Source: an uncultured Synechococcus sp. (GTDB lineage Bacteria > Cyanobacteriota > Cyanobacteriia > PCC-6307 > Cyanobiaceae). Taken from it: DNA of 6,688 nucleotides. The stretch covers positions 1 to 6,688 of the forward strand of contig CALGVO010000040.1 of the NCBI GenBank assembly GCA_937930135.1, read 5' to 3'. This document shows positions 1 to 5,880 of this stretch, piece by piece (positions within the stretch are counted from its first letter, which is position 1; the number at the start of each line of letters is the position of its first letter). Position numbers and translations under genes: made by a program. The notes under the pieces are model-generated. The model made no database searches. It saw only the letters and a program-made list of their open reading frames with translations, and was not told where the DNA came from.

Positions 1-2090
1 CCGCCACCCTTCTCGATCACCTTCGAACCGATGTTCGAGGTCATGATCACCAGGGTGTTCTTGAAGTCGACGGTGCGACCCTTGGAATCGGTCAGTCGAC
101 CGTCTTCCAGGAGTTGCAGCAACAGATTGAAGACATCAGGATGGGCTTTCTCGATCTCATCGAAAAGCACCACGGTGTAAGGCCGGCGACGCACCGCTTC
201 GGTGAGCTGGCCGCCTTCGTTGAAGCCCACATAGCCCGGAGGTGAGCCGATCAACTTGCTGACCGTGTGGCGCTCCATGAACTCCGACATGTCGAGACGA
301 ATCATCGCCTCTTCACTGCCGAAGAAATAGGTGGCCAGGGCTTTGGTGAGCTCGGTTTTGCCCACACCGGTGGGGCCGGAGAAAATGAAGCTGGCGATCG
401 GCCGATTGGGATTCTTAAGGCCGACCCGGGCTCTGCGAATCGCTTTCGACACCGCCTTGACCGCTTCGTCCTGACCGATCAGGCGCTGGTGGAGGGTTTC
501 CTCCATATTCAGCAACTTCACCGACTCGCTCTCGGTGAGCTTCTGCACGGGAACCCCGGTCCAGGAGGCCACGATCTGGGCGATGTCTTCTTCGCTCACC
601 ACCGGCGTGGTCATCTCGGACTCCACCGCCGTACTGGTGATGGCTTCGGTCGCGGCTGGCGCTGCACCGGCATCATCGTCGCTGGCGGGACTGTCGCTGC
701 GGTTGCTCTGCAGCAGGGTGCGGATCTGCTCGCGCAATTCCACCTCCTTGTCGCGCAGTTCACCGGCGCGGCTGAAGTCCTGTTCCCGCACGGCGTTCTC
801 TTTGTCTTTCTGCACTTGGCGCAGCTCTTTGTCGACTTCCTTCGCGGCGGGAGGAAGCTTGGAATTGAGCAGGCGCACGCGGCTGCCGGCCTCGTCGATC
901 AGGTCGATGGCCTTGTCGGGCAGGAAGCGATCGGAGATGTAGCGATCACCAAGGGTGGCGGCGGCCTCCAGCGCTTCATCGGTGATTTTGAGCCGGTGAT
1001 GTTGCTCGTAGCGCTCGCGCAGGCCCCGGAGGATCTCGATCGTGTCGGTGATCGATGGTTCACCCACCATCACCGGCTGGAAGCGGCGTTCGAGGGCGGC
1101 ATCGCGCTCGATGTGCTTGCGGTATTCATCGAGGGTGGTGGCACCGATGCACTGGAGTTCGCCACGGGCCAGGGCCGGCTTGAGGATGTTGGCGGCATCG
1201 ATGGCGCCTTCGGCGGCACCGGCACCGATCAGGGTGTGCACCTCGTCGATCACGAGGATCACATTGCCTGCGCCCTTGATCTCCTCCATGATTTTCTTGA
1301 GACGCTCTTCGAACTCACCGCGGTATTTGGTGCCGGCCACGAGCAGGCCGATGTCGAGGGTGAGAACGCGCTTGTCTTCGAGGATGTCGGGGATGTCCCC
1401 CTGTTGAATCCGCTGGGCCAGACCTTCGGCGATGGCGGTTTTGCCCACGCCCGGTTCGCCGATCAGCACCGGATTGTTCTTGGTGCGGCGGCCGAGGATC
1501 TGGATCACCCGATCGATCTCGTTCTGACGGCCCACCACCGGATCGAGCTTGGCTTCGCTGGCCAGCTGGGTGAGGTTGCTGCCGAATTCGTCGAGGGTGG
1601 GGGTTTTGGTCGAGCCCTTGCTGCCACCGCCGCCGCCACCGGCTCCCACCTCGGCCGTTTCGCCGAGCATGCGGATCACCTGGGTGCGCACCTTGGCCAG
1701 GTCGACACCGAGGTTCTCGAGCACGCGGGCAGCCACCCCTTCCCCTTCCCGGATCAGGCCGAGCAGCAGGTGTTCGGTGCCGATGTAGTTGTGGCCGAGC
1801 TGGCGCGCTTCCTCGAGCGACAGTTCCAGCACCCGTTTCGCCCTGGGTGTGAAGGGGATCTCCACCGCCACGAAGCCGGAGCCGCGGCCGATGATCTTCT
1901 CCACCTCAACGCGGGCGTCCTTGAGGTTCACGCCCATCGACTTGAGCACTTTGGCGGCCACACCCGTACCCTCGCCGATCAGACCGAGGAGGATCTGCTC
2001 GGTGCCCACGAAGTTGTGGCCGAGGCGGCGGGCCTCTTCCTGGGCCAGCATGATCACCTTGATGGCCTTCTCGGTAAACCGCTCAAACAT
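1..2090 (-). CDS. clpC: ATP-dependent Clp protease ATP-binding subunit ClpC (Hsp100 unfoldase), 3' end missing
   Basis: Hexameric AAA+ unfoldase that feeds substrates into ClpP; in cyanobacteria it is known to work with a ClpP3/ClpR core and ClpS-type adaptors in the cytosol. The frame is open from ATG 2090 to the window edge, 696 codons; from the usual family length of about 840-860 residues, roughly the last 150 are missing. Two Clp-N repeats fill residues 1-145 (start MFERFTEKAIKVIML). A linker with six glycines lies at 151-156. D1 has Walker A GEPGVGKT 211-218, pore-loop Tyr256 in GTKYRGEFEER, Walker B IDE 281-283 and arginine finger 335/336. A UVR-type M-domain surrounds 431-449 (AVREQDFSRAGELRDKE), followed by an acidic/Ala-rich linker at about 463-498. 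D2 has Walker A GPTGVGKT 572-579, pore-loop Tyr620 in GSPPGYVGF and Walker B LFDE 642-645. No stop or frameshift was seen. The classic start peptide fixes the ATG. No clear Shine-Dalgarno precedes it. The ClpP-binding loop lies outside the window. Confidence 0.98.
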   Translation of the reverse strand, partial: MFERFTEKAIKVIMLAQEEARRLGHNFVGTEQILLGLIGEGTGVAAKVLKSMGVNLKDARVEVEKIIGRGSGFVAVEIPFTPRAKRVLELSLEEARQLGHNYIGTEHLLLGLIREGEGVAARVLENLGVDLAKVRTQVIRMLGETAEVGAGGGGGGSKGSTKTPTLDEFGSNLTQLASEAKLDPVVGRQNEIDRVIQILGRRTKNNPVLIGEPGVGKTAIAEGLAQRIQQGDIPDILEDKRVLTLDIGLLVAGTKYRGEFEERLKKIMEEIKGAGNVILVIDEVHTLIGAGAAEGAIDAANILKPALARGELQCIGATTLDEYRKHIERDAALERRFQPVMVGEPSITDTIEILRGLRERYEQHHRLKITDEALEAAATLGDRYISDRFLPDKAIDLIDEAGSRVRLLNSKLPPAAKEVDKELRQVQKDKENAVREQDFSRAGELRDKEVELREQIRTLLQSNRSDSPASDDDAGAAPAATEAITSTAVESEMTTPVVSEEDIAQIVASWTGVPVQKLTESESVKLLNMEETLHQRLIGQDEAVKAVSKAIRRARVGLKNPNRPIASFIFSGPTGVGKTELTKALATYFFGSEEAMIRLDMSEFMERHTVSKLIGSPPGYVGFNEGGQLTEAVRRRPYTVVLFDEIEKAHPDVFNLLLQLLEDGRLTDSKGRTVDFKNTLVIMTSNIGSKVIEKGG

Positions 2091-2116
2091 CGTCCAGGCC
2101 GGATGCAGATAAGACC

Positions 2117-2146
2117 AACCTATCAGGGGTGAAGCGCACCTGTGAG
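2117..2146 (-). promoter_or_regulatory. Weak candidate clpC promoter
   Basis: Read on the minus strand, CTCACA (2146-2141, four of six matches to TTGACA) is followed after 18 nt by TAGGTT (2122-2117). The latter fits TANNNT and carries a TG one base upstream, as in extended -10 elements. Transcription would begin near 2110, leaving a 5' leader of about 20 nt before the clpC ATG. This is a pattern match by eye in a short region and could be chance. Transcription could instead come from rimI or from elsewhere in the gap. Confidence 0.22.
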
Positions 2147-2165
2147 CGGATAGCCGTACCAGCAA

Positions 2166-2188
2166 CTTCCCAGACAGCTAGCGGGAAG
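2166..2188. repeat. Small inverted repeat (6-bp stem) upstream of clpC
   Basis: CTTCCC at 2166-2171 is the exact reverse complement of GGGAAG at 2183-2188, with an 11-nt loop that contains the palindrome GCTAGC (2177-2182). It lies between the large hairpin and the clpC start. No run of T follows it on either strand, so it does not look like an intrinsic terminator. A 6-bp stem of this kind can easily arise by chance. Confidence 0.4.
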
Positions 2189-2201
2189 ACGGGGCACCAA
2201 A

Positions 2202-2243
2202 GTAACAAGAATTCGGCGAATTGTTTCGTCGAATTCTTGTTAT
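2202..2243. repeat. Long hairpin / inverted repeat between rimI and clpC, possible rimI terminator or regulatory site
   Basis: TAACAAGAATTCG (2203-2215) and CGAATTCTTGTTA (2230-2242) form a perfect 13-bp inverted repeat. After one mismatch (2216/2229, a G-U wobble in plus-strand RNA), CGAA (2217-2220) pairs with TTCG (2225-2228). The result is a stem of about 18 bp closed by a 4-nt loop (2221-2224). Each arm contains GAATTC, and the stem is AT-rich compared with the GC-rich surroundings. It begins 38 nt after the rimI stop and ends 111 nt before the clpC ATG, and both genes read leftward. On that strand the stem is followed by CTTTGG, only a weak T run, so termination is plausible but not typical. 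Other options are an mRNA processing or stability element, or an operator. Confidence 0.75.
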
Positions 2244-2281
2244 GAAACTGGGCTGCTCCAGGACGTTTGCTTGACCCTGGC

Positions 2282-2743
2282 TCAGTCGCTGCTGCCTAAC
2301 CGGATCCATTGGATCAGGGCATCGCTGCCGTCGCTGTAGTAGTTGCGACGGCAACCGGCTATCTGGAAGCCGCAATCCTGATACAGGCTGACAGCGGCCC
2401 GGTTGTGGCTGGCCACTTCCAGAGTGGCGTGGCGTGCCCCGGCGGCCCGGCTGTGCTCCATCAGAGCGACCAGGAGCTGGCGGCCGTGGCCCCGCCGCCG
2501 CCGCTCCGGTGCCACGGCGACGGCGGTGATGTGCAGTTCATCCACCACCAGCCAGCCGCAGGCCAGGGCGATCAGGCTGTGCTGCTCGACGTGGCCGAGG
2601 CAGATCCGCCCCGGCTCGGAGAGTTCGCGTTGCCATTGCGCCAGGCTCCACAGCCCCCCCAGGGCCGCCTGGTCGAGTTGATGACAGGCCGCTGCATCCG
2701 TGCTCCTGAGCGCCCTCACACTGCCGTTGGCCGACTCGCCCAT
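2282..2743 (-). CDS. rimI: Ribosomal-protein-alanine N-acetyltransferase family protein (RimI-like GNAT)
   Basis: GNAT-fold enzyme that moves acetyl from acetyl-CoA to a protein N-terminus (ribosomal protein S18 in E. coli); cytosolic. The 153-residue product has the usual RimI length. Beta-4 and the acetyl-CoA loop read ITAVAVAPERRRRGHG (72-87), where RRRGHG is the R/Q-x-x-G-x-G pyrophosphate-binding motif. LEVASHNRAAVSLYQDCGF (108-126) holds Glu109 and Tyr121, matching the catalytic Glu and Tyr of E. coli RimI. RRNYY (132-136) is the RimI hallmark near the C-terminus. ATG 2743 was chosen because the fold begins at about residue 8 (VRALRSTD). In-frame ATGs at 2797, 2809 and 2857 would add residues without family resemblance and run into lysA. 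The Shine-Dalgarno is weak (GAAG, 7 nt upstream). The substrate may differ from S18, since the same family acts on several proteins. It diverges from lysA. Confidence 0.9.
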   Translation of the reverse strand: MGESANGSVRALRSTDAAACHQLDQAALGGLWSLAQWQRELSEPGRICLGHVEQHSLIALACGWLVVDELHITAVAVAPERRRRGHGRQLLVALMEHSRAAGARHATLEVASHNRAAVSLYQDCGFQIAGCRRNYYSDGSDALIQWIRLGSSD

Positions 2744-2807
2744 CGTTTCTTCAGGCCCTGTCACACCGGTTCCTACATTGCCGGCCGAAAGAGCCATCCG
2801 CCGCGTC
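2744..2807. promoter_or_regulatory. Divergent intergenic region between rimI and lysA
   Basis: If the chosen starts are right, promoters for both rimI (leftward) and lysA (rightward) should fall in or near these 64 bp. The only candidate I see for lysA is a -10-like TACATT at 2774-2779 with a poor -35 (TTCAGG, 2750-2755, three of six matches, 18-nt spacer). That would put the start of transcription near 2786. I find no good box for rimI, no NtcA-type GTA-N8-TAC palindrome and no long inverted repeat. The regulatory role is inferred mainly from the gene layout. Confidence 0.35.
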
Positions 2808-4169
2808 ATGCCGACCCCCTTTGAACCGGGCTCTGATCCCAAGAGCCCGAACCGCAACCTCGCACCGGTGACAGCGGCCCTCGATGAACAGGCCCGTTTG
2901 ATGGTCGGCGGCTGCCGACTCAGTGACCTGGCTGAGCGCTACGGCACACCCCTGTATGTGCTGGATGAGGTCTCGATCCGCGCCGCCTGCCGCGCCTATC
3001 GGGATGCACTGCAGCGTCACTATCCCGGCCCATCGCTTGCGGTGTATGCCTCCAAGGCCAACAGTTCCCTGGCGATGTCGGCCCTGGTGGCGTCCGAAGG
3101 ACTCGGCCTGGATGCGGTGTCCGCCGGTGAGCTGCTCACGGCGTTGGAGGGAGGCATGCCTCCCGAACGCATCGTCTTGCATGGCAACAACAAGTCGGAT
3201 GAGGAGTTGCTGCTGGCGTATCGCAATGGCGTCACGGTGGTGGCCGACAACCACCACGACCTCGAGCGGCTGGCCCAACTGATTCCCGACGGTGCTGCGC
3301 CAGCGCGACTGATGCTGCGTTTCACGCCAGGTATCGAGTGCCACACGCACGAGTACATCCGCACGGGCCATCTCGACAGCAAATTCGGCTTTGATCCCGA
3401 TCAGCTCGAATCGGTGCTCCGTTCCCTCAAGGGTGCGGCCTGGGCCGAGGTGAGTGGACTCCATGCCCATATCGGCTCCCAGATCTTTGAGCTCGATCCC
3501 CATCGCGATCTGGCGGCGGTGATGGCTGATGCCTTGCGGTTGGCCCGTGGCCTCGGCCATCCCGTGGAGGATCTGAATGTGGGCGGTGGTCTCGGCATTC
3601 GTTATGTCGAATCCGACGATCCGCCGAGCATCGACACCTGGGTGCAGGTGGTGGCCGGCGCCGTGGCGAAAGCGTGTGAAGAACGACAGCTGAGCCTGCC
3701 GCGCCTGCTTTGTGAACCTGGTCGATCCCTGGTGGCCGCCGCCGGCGTGACGCTGTATCGCCTCGGTTCGCGTAAGGAGGTCCCCGGTCTGCGCACCTAT
3801 CTTTCGGTGGATGGGGGCATGAGTGACAACCCACGCCCGATCACCTATCAGTCGCTCTACACCGCCTGTCTGGCCGACAGGCCGCAGGCTGCGGCGACCG
3901 AGACCGTCACCCTTGCCGGCAAGCACTGCGAATCCGGCGATGTGCTGCTCAAAGATGTGGCGCTGCCCGCCAGTGTCAGCGGTGATGTGCTCGTTGTGTT
4001 GGCTACAGGGGCCTACAACGCCTCGATGAGTTCCAACTACAACCGCATCCCGCGCCCGGCGGCGGTGTTGGTGCACGACGGCGAAGCCGACCTGATTCAA
4101 CGGCGCGAGCGGCCAGAGGATCTGCTGCGCTACGACGAGATCCCTTCTCGCCTATGCCCGGTAGGCTGA
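2808..4169 (+). CDS. lysA: Diaminopimelate decarboxylase
   Basis: PLP enzyme that converts meso-2,6-diaminopimelate to L-lysine and CO2, the last step of lysine synthesis; cytosolic, active as a dimer in the known family. The 453-residue product shows the fold-III alanine-racemase/ODC barrel. PLP Lys83 is in YASKANSS (80-87). Also visible are HAHIGSQ (219-225), the glycine loop GGGLG (259-263) that holds the PLP phosphate, and CEPGR (302-306). The C-terminal domain brings active-site CESGD (374-378), with the Cys that reaches into the partner subunit, and GAYNASMSSNYN around Tyr403. ATG 2808 was chosen because family resemblance begins just after it (SPNRNLAPV) and an upstream in-frame GTG at 2700 would overlap rimI. 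No Shine-Dalgarno precedes the ATG, which is common in picocyanobacteria. It is the first gene of a four-gene rightward cluster. The enzyme draws on meso-DAP, which is also needed for peptidoglycan. Confidence 0.97.
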   Translation: MPTPFEPGSDPKSPNRNLAPVTAALDEQARLMVGGCRLSDLAERYGTPLYVLDEVSIRAACRAYRDALQRHYPGPSLAVYASKANSSLAMSALVASEGLGLDAVSAGELLTALEGGMPPERIVLHGNNKSDEELLLAYRNGVTVVADNHHDLERLAQLIPDGAAPARLMLRFTPGIECHTHEYIRTGHLDSKFGFDPDQLESVLRSLKGAAWAEVSGLHAHIGSQIFELDPHRDLAAVMADALRLARGLGHPVEDLNVGGGLGIRYVESDDPPSIDTWVQVVAGAVAKACEERQLSLPRLLCEPGRSLVAAAGVTLYRLGSRKEVPGLRTYLSVDGGMSDNPRPITYQSLYTACLADRPQAAATETVTLAGKHCESGDVLLKDVALPASVSGDVLVVLATGAYNASMSSNYNRIPRPAAVLVHDGEADLIQRRERPEDLLRYDEIPSRLCPVG

Positions 4170-4180
4170 TTTTGAGACTT

Positions 4181-4185
4181 GGAGG
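4181..4185 (+). promoter_or_regulatory. Shine-Dalgarno site of cdaA
   Basis: GGAGG lies 6 nt before GTG 4192. It is the best-placed ribosome binding site in the window, and it decides the non-ATG start of cdaA. It sits in the 22-nt gap after the lysA stop. Confidence 0.85.
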
Positions 4186-4191
4186 ACCGGC

Positions 4192-5043
4192 GTGAACGTG
4201 ACGGGGGTGTTTCATCCACGCCTGCTGCTTGACGTTCTGTTCGCTTCCGGTCTGGGTTTTCTGCTTTTTTCGAGGGTCAACGAGCAGCGCACCCTGTGGT
4301 TGCTGCGGGGCTACCTGCTCTTGGTGGCGCTGGCCTGGTTCGTGCAGCGTTTTGCCAACCTGCCGCTGACATCGAAGTTGCTCGATGCGCTGGTGCTCGC
4401 TTGCTCCCTGTCGTTGGCGGTGCTCTGGCAGGGGGAATTGCGCCGGTTGATGGAGCTGCTTGGCACCGGTCGTCTCGCCGTTCTGCTCGGCAATCCCCAG
4501 GGCAAGCAGCGGGCCACGGCCAGCACGGTGGCCCAGCTCACCGATGCCGCCGGTCGCCTTTCGAAGGGGCGCCGCGGTGCCCTGATCGTGGTGGATCTGG
4601 GCAGTGATCTGCGGCCGGAGGATTTTCTTAATCCCGGCGTGGCCATTGATGCTCTCCTGAGCAGCGAATTGCTGCTCAACCTGTTCGCCTCCGACACGCC
4701 TCTCCACGACGGTGCCGTTCTGGTGAAGGGCAGCCGGATCCTGTCGGCCGGTGTGATTCTTCCACTGTCACGACAGGGCATCAGCCGCTATGGCACCCGT
4801 CATCTGGCAGCCCTGGGTATCACCGAGCGTTTCGATCGTTGCATTTGCGTGGTGGTGTCCGAGGAGACAGGCACCCTCTCGCTGGCCAATCAGGGCCGCT
4901 TGGAGCGTCCGATCACCAGCAGCCGCTTGCAGGATCTGCTCACCGAGTTGATGGGTGTCTCTCCCCAGGCCGCCGCGGCCAAAACGGCTGCCACGCCTCT
5001 CGGGCGTAGCGTGAGCGTCGGCACCCAGGACCCGCTGACGTGA
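4192..5043 (+). CDS. cdaA: Membrane-bound diadenylate cyclase (CdaA/DacA type, DisA_N domain)
   Basis: Condenses two ATP into cyclic di-AMP, a second messenger tied in other bacteria to potassium balance, osmotic and cell-wall homeostasis, and in cyanobacteria to dark survival. The 283-residue protein has the CdaA plan: three predicted transmembrane helices at about 11-29, 34-54 and 63-80, then QGELRRLMELLG (80-91) leading into the cytosolic DAC domain. That domain carries DTPLHDGAV with the metal-binding D173-G174-A175, then GTRH (201-204) and VVSEETG (221-227). The second signature, normally RHR, reads R203-H204-L205 here. The last 30 residues or so are Ala/Thr-rich and probably disordered. 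A strong GGAGG 6 nt upstream supports the GTG start. It follows lysA by 22 nt and overlaps uppS by 4 nt. The cdaR and glmM genes that accompany cdaA in Firmicutes are absent here. The family call is secure; activity is inferred. Confidence 0.94.
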   Translation: MNVTGVFHPRLLLDVLFASGLGFLLFSRVNEQRTLWLLRGYLLLVALAWFVQRFANLPLTSKLLDALVLACSLSLAVLWQGELRRLMELLGTGRLAVLLGNPQGKQRATASTVAQLTDAAGRLSKGRRGALIVVDLGSDLRPEDFLNPGVAIDALLSSELLLNLFASDTPLHDGAVLVKGSRILSAGVILPLSRQGISRYGTRHLAALGITERFDRCICVVVSEETGTLSLANQGRLERPITSSRLQDLLTELMGVSPQAAAAKTAATPLGRSVSVGTQDPLT

Positions 5044-5840
5044 GCCAACGCTTGGCCGCCCATTCCGACGATCCAAAGCTGAGGAGGCTGCCGGCTGACC
5101 TCGACGCCAGCCGGCTGCCGGCCCATATCGCCGTGATCATGGACGGCAATGGCCGCTGGGCCAAGGCGCGCGGGCTGCCAAGGGTGATGGGGCATCGCGC
5201 CGGCGTTGAGGCGCTCAAGACGACGCTGCGTCTCTGCAGCGACTGGGGTGTTTCGGCCCTCACCGCCTACGCCTTCTCCACCGAGAACTGGTCCAGGCCG
5301 GGCGATGAGGTCAATTTTCTGATGACCCTGTTCGAGCGGGTGCTGCAGCGGGAGCTGGAGGCGCTGGAGGCGGAGCAGGTGCGGATTCGTTTCCTCGGCG
5401 ATCTCCAGGCCCTGCCGTCACGGTTGCAGGATCTCATCGCCGAGGCGACCGCCCGCACCGCCGCCAACGCGGGAATTCATTTCAACGTCTGCACCAACTA
5501 CGGCGGACGCCGGGAGCTGGTGCGTGCTGCCCGCCATCTGGCGGAGCAGGTGGCCTACGGGGAGCTCGATCCTGCCCAGATCGATGAAAACCGCCTGGCG
5601 GCTGAACTGTTCACCGCCGGTGAGCAGGATCCCGACCTGCTGATCCGCACCAGCGGTGAACGGCGGATCAGCAACTTTCTGCTCTGGCAGCTGGCCTATG
5701 CGGAGATCCACGTCACCGAGGTGTTCTGGCCCGATTTCGATCACGCCGCCCTGCTCACCGCCCTGCGCGATTACCAGAGCCGCAGCCGCCGTTTCGGTGG
5801 TCTGGAGGGATGGAGTGAGTCAGACGCTCTGGGATCCTGA
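5040..5840 (+). CDS. uppS: Isoprenyl transferase, undecaprenyl diphosphate synthase type (cis-prenyltransferase)
   Basis: Adds isopentenyl diphosphate units in cis to farnesyl diphosphate, giving the C55 lipid carrier that ferries peptidoglycan and other glycan precursors across the membrane. The 266-residue product is close to the usual 250-260. Visible motifs: HIAVIMDGNGRWAK (29-42) with catalytic Asp35 (E. coli Asp26), AFSTENWSRP (78-87), and RTSGERRISNFLLWQ (203-217) with the diphosphate-binding Arg203 and Arg209. AYAEIHVTEVFWPDF follows, with the metal-binding Glu222 (E. coli Glu213). The GTG start at 5040 shares GTGA with the TGA stop of cdaA, which points to translational coupling. Only a weak AGGA (5027-5030), 9 nt upstream, could serve as a Shine-Dalgarno. 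The next in-frame ATG (Met34) would remove part of the catalytic motif. Product chain length cannot be read from sequence alone. Confidence 0.96.
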   Translation: MSQRLAAHSDDPKLRRLPADLDASRLPAHIAVIMDGNGRWAKARGLPRVMGHRAGVEALKTTLRLCSDWGVSALTAYAFSTENWSRPGDEVNFLMTLFERVLQRELEALEAEQVRIRFLGDLQALPSRLQDLIAEATARTAANAGIHFNVCTNYGGRRELVRAARHLAEQVAYGELDPAQIDENRLAAELFTAGEQDPDLLIRTSGERRISNFLLWQLAYAEIHVTEVFWPDFDHAALLTALRDYQSRSRRFGGLEGWSESDALGS

Positions 5841-5863
5841 GACAACAACAAGAACGCAGCAGT

Positions 5864-5868
5864 GGAGG
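5864..5868 (+). promoter_or_regulatory. Shine-Dalgarno site of bioB
   Basis: GGAGG lies 12 nt before ATG 5881, somewhat further than the usual 5-9 nt, in the 40-nt gap after uppS. No other in-frame start lies closer. bioB therefore has its own ribosome entry site and does not depend on coupling to uppS. Confidence 0.65.
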
Positions 5869-5880
5869 GATTCGGCGCCG

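Noticed and set aside
267..2132. A 621-codon open frame on the plus strand, opposite clpC
   Set aside because: It lies almost wholly antisense to clpC, whose frame shows complete AAA+ motifs. Its product is rich in His, Gly, Leu and Asp in the way reversed GC-rich genes are, has no recognisable domain, and runs past the clpC start without any sign of its own promoter or ribosome site.
2141..2152. TGTGAGCGGATA, identical to 12 bases of the E. coli lac operator
   Set aside because: The match stops there, the other half of the operator is absent, and there is no vector-like sequence around it. A 12-base match is likely chance here, not a LacI site or cloning remnant.
2202..2243. The hairpin as a CIRCE element (HrcA site) for heat control of clpC
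   Set aside because: CIRCE has arms TTAGCACTC and GAGTGCTAA with a 9-nt spacer; the arms here are unrelated (TAACAAGAATTCG) and the spacing differs.
2178..2375. A 65-codon minus-strand open frame running from within rimI into the gap before clpC
   Set aside because: Most of it overlaps rimI in another frame, it has no ribosome site, and its tail runs through the hairpin arms; it looks like chance.
2700..2807. N-terminal extension of LysA from GTG 2700
   Set aside because: The extra 36 residues show no resemblance to the family and would overlap the 5' end of rimI. They contain SPIVSSGPVTPVPTLP-like low-content sequence that reads as untranslated DNA.
2309..2824. A 171-codon plus-strand open frame opposite rimI
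   Set aside because: rimI has clear GNAT motifs on the other strand; this frame has none and overlaps the lysA start region.
2751..4100. A 449-codon open frame on the minus strand, opposite lysA
   Set aside because: It is antisense to lysA, which carries all DAP-decarboxylase motifs. The product has the His/Gln/Arg-rich composition of a codon shadow and no known motif.
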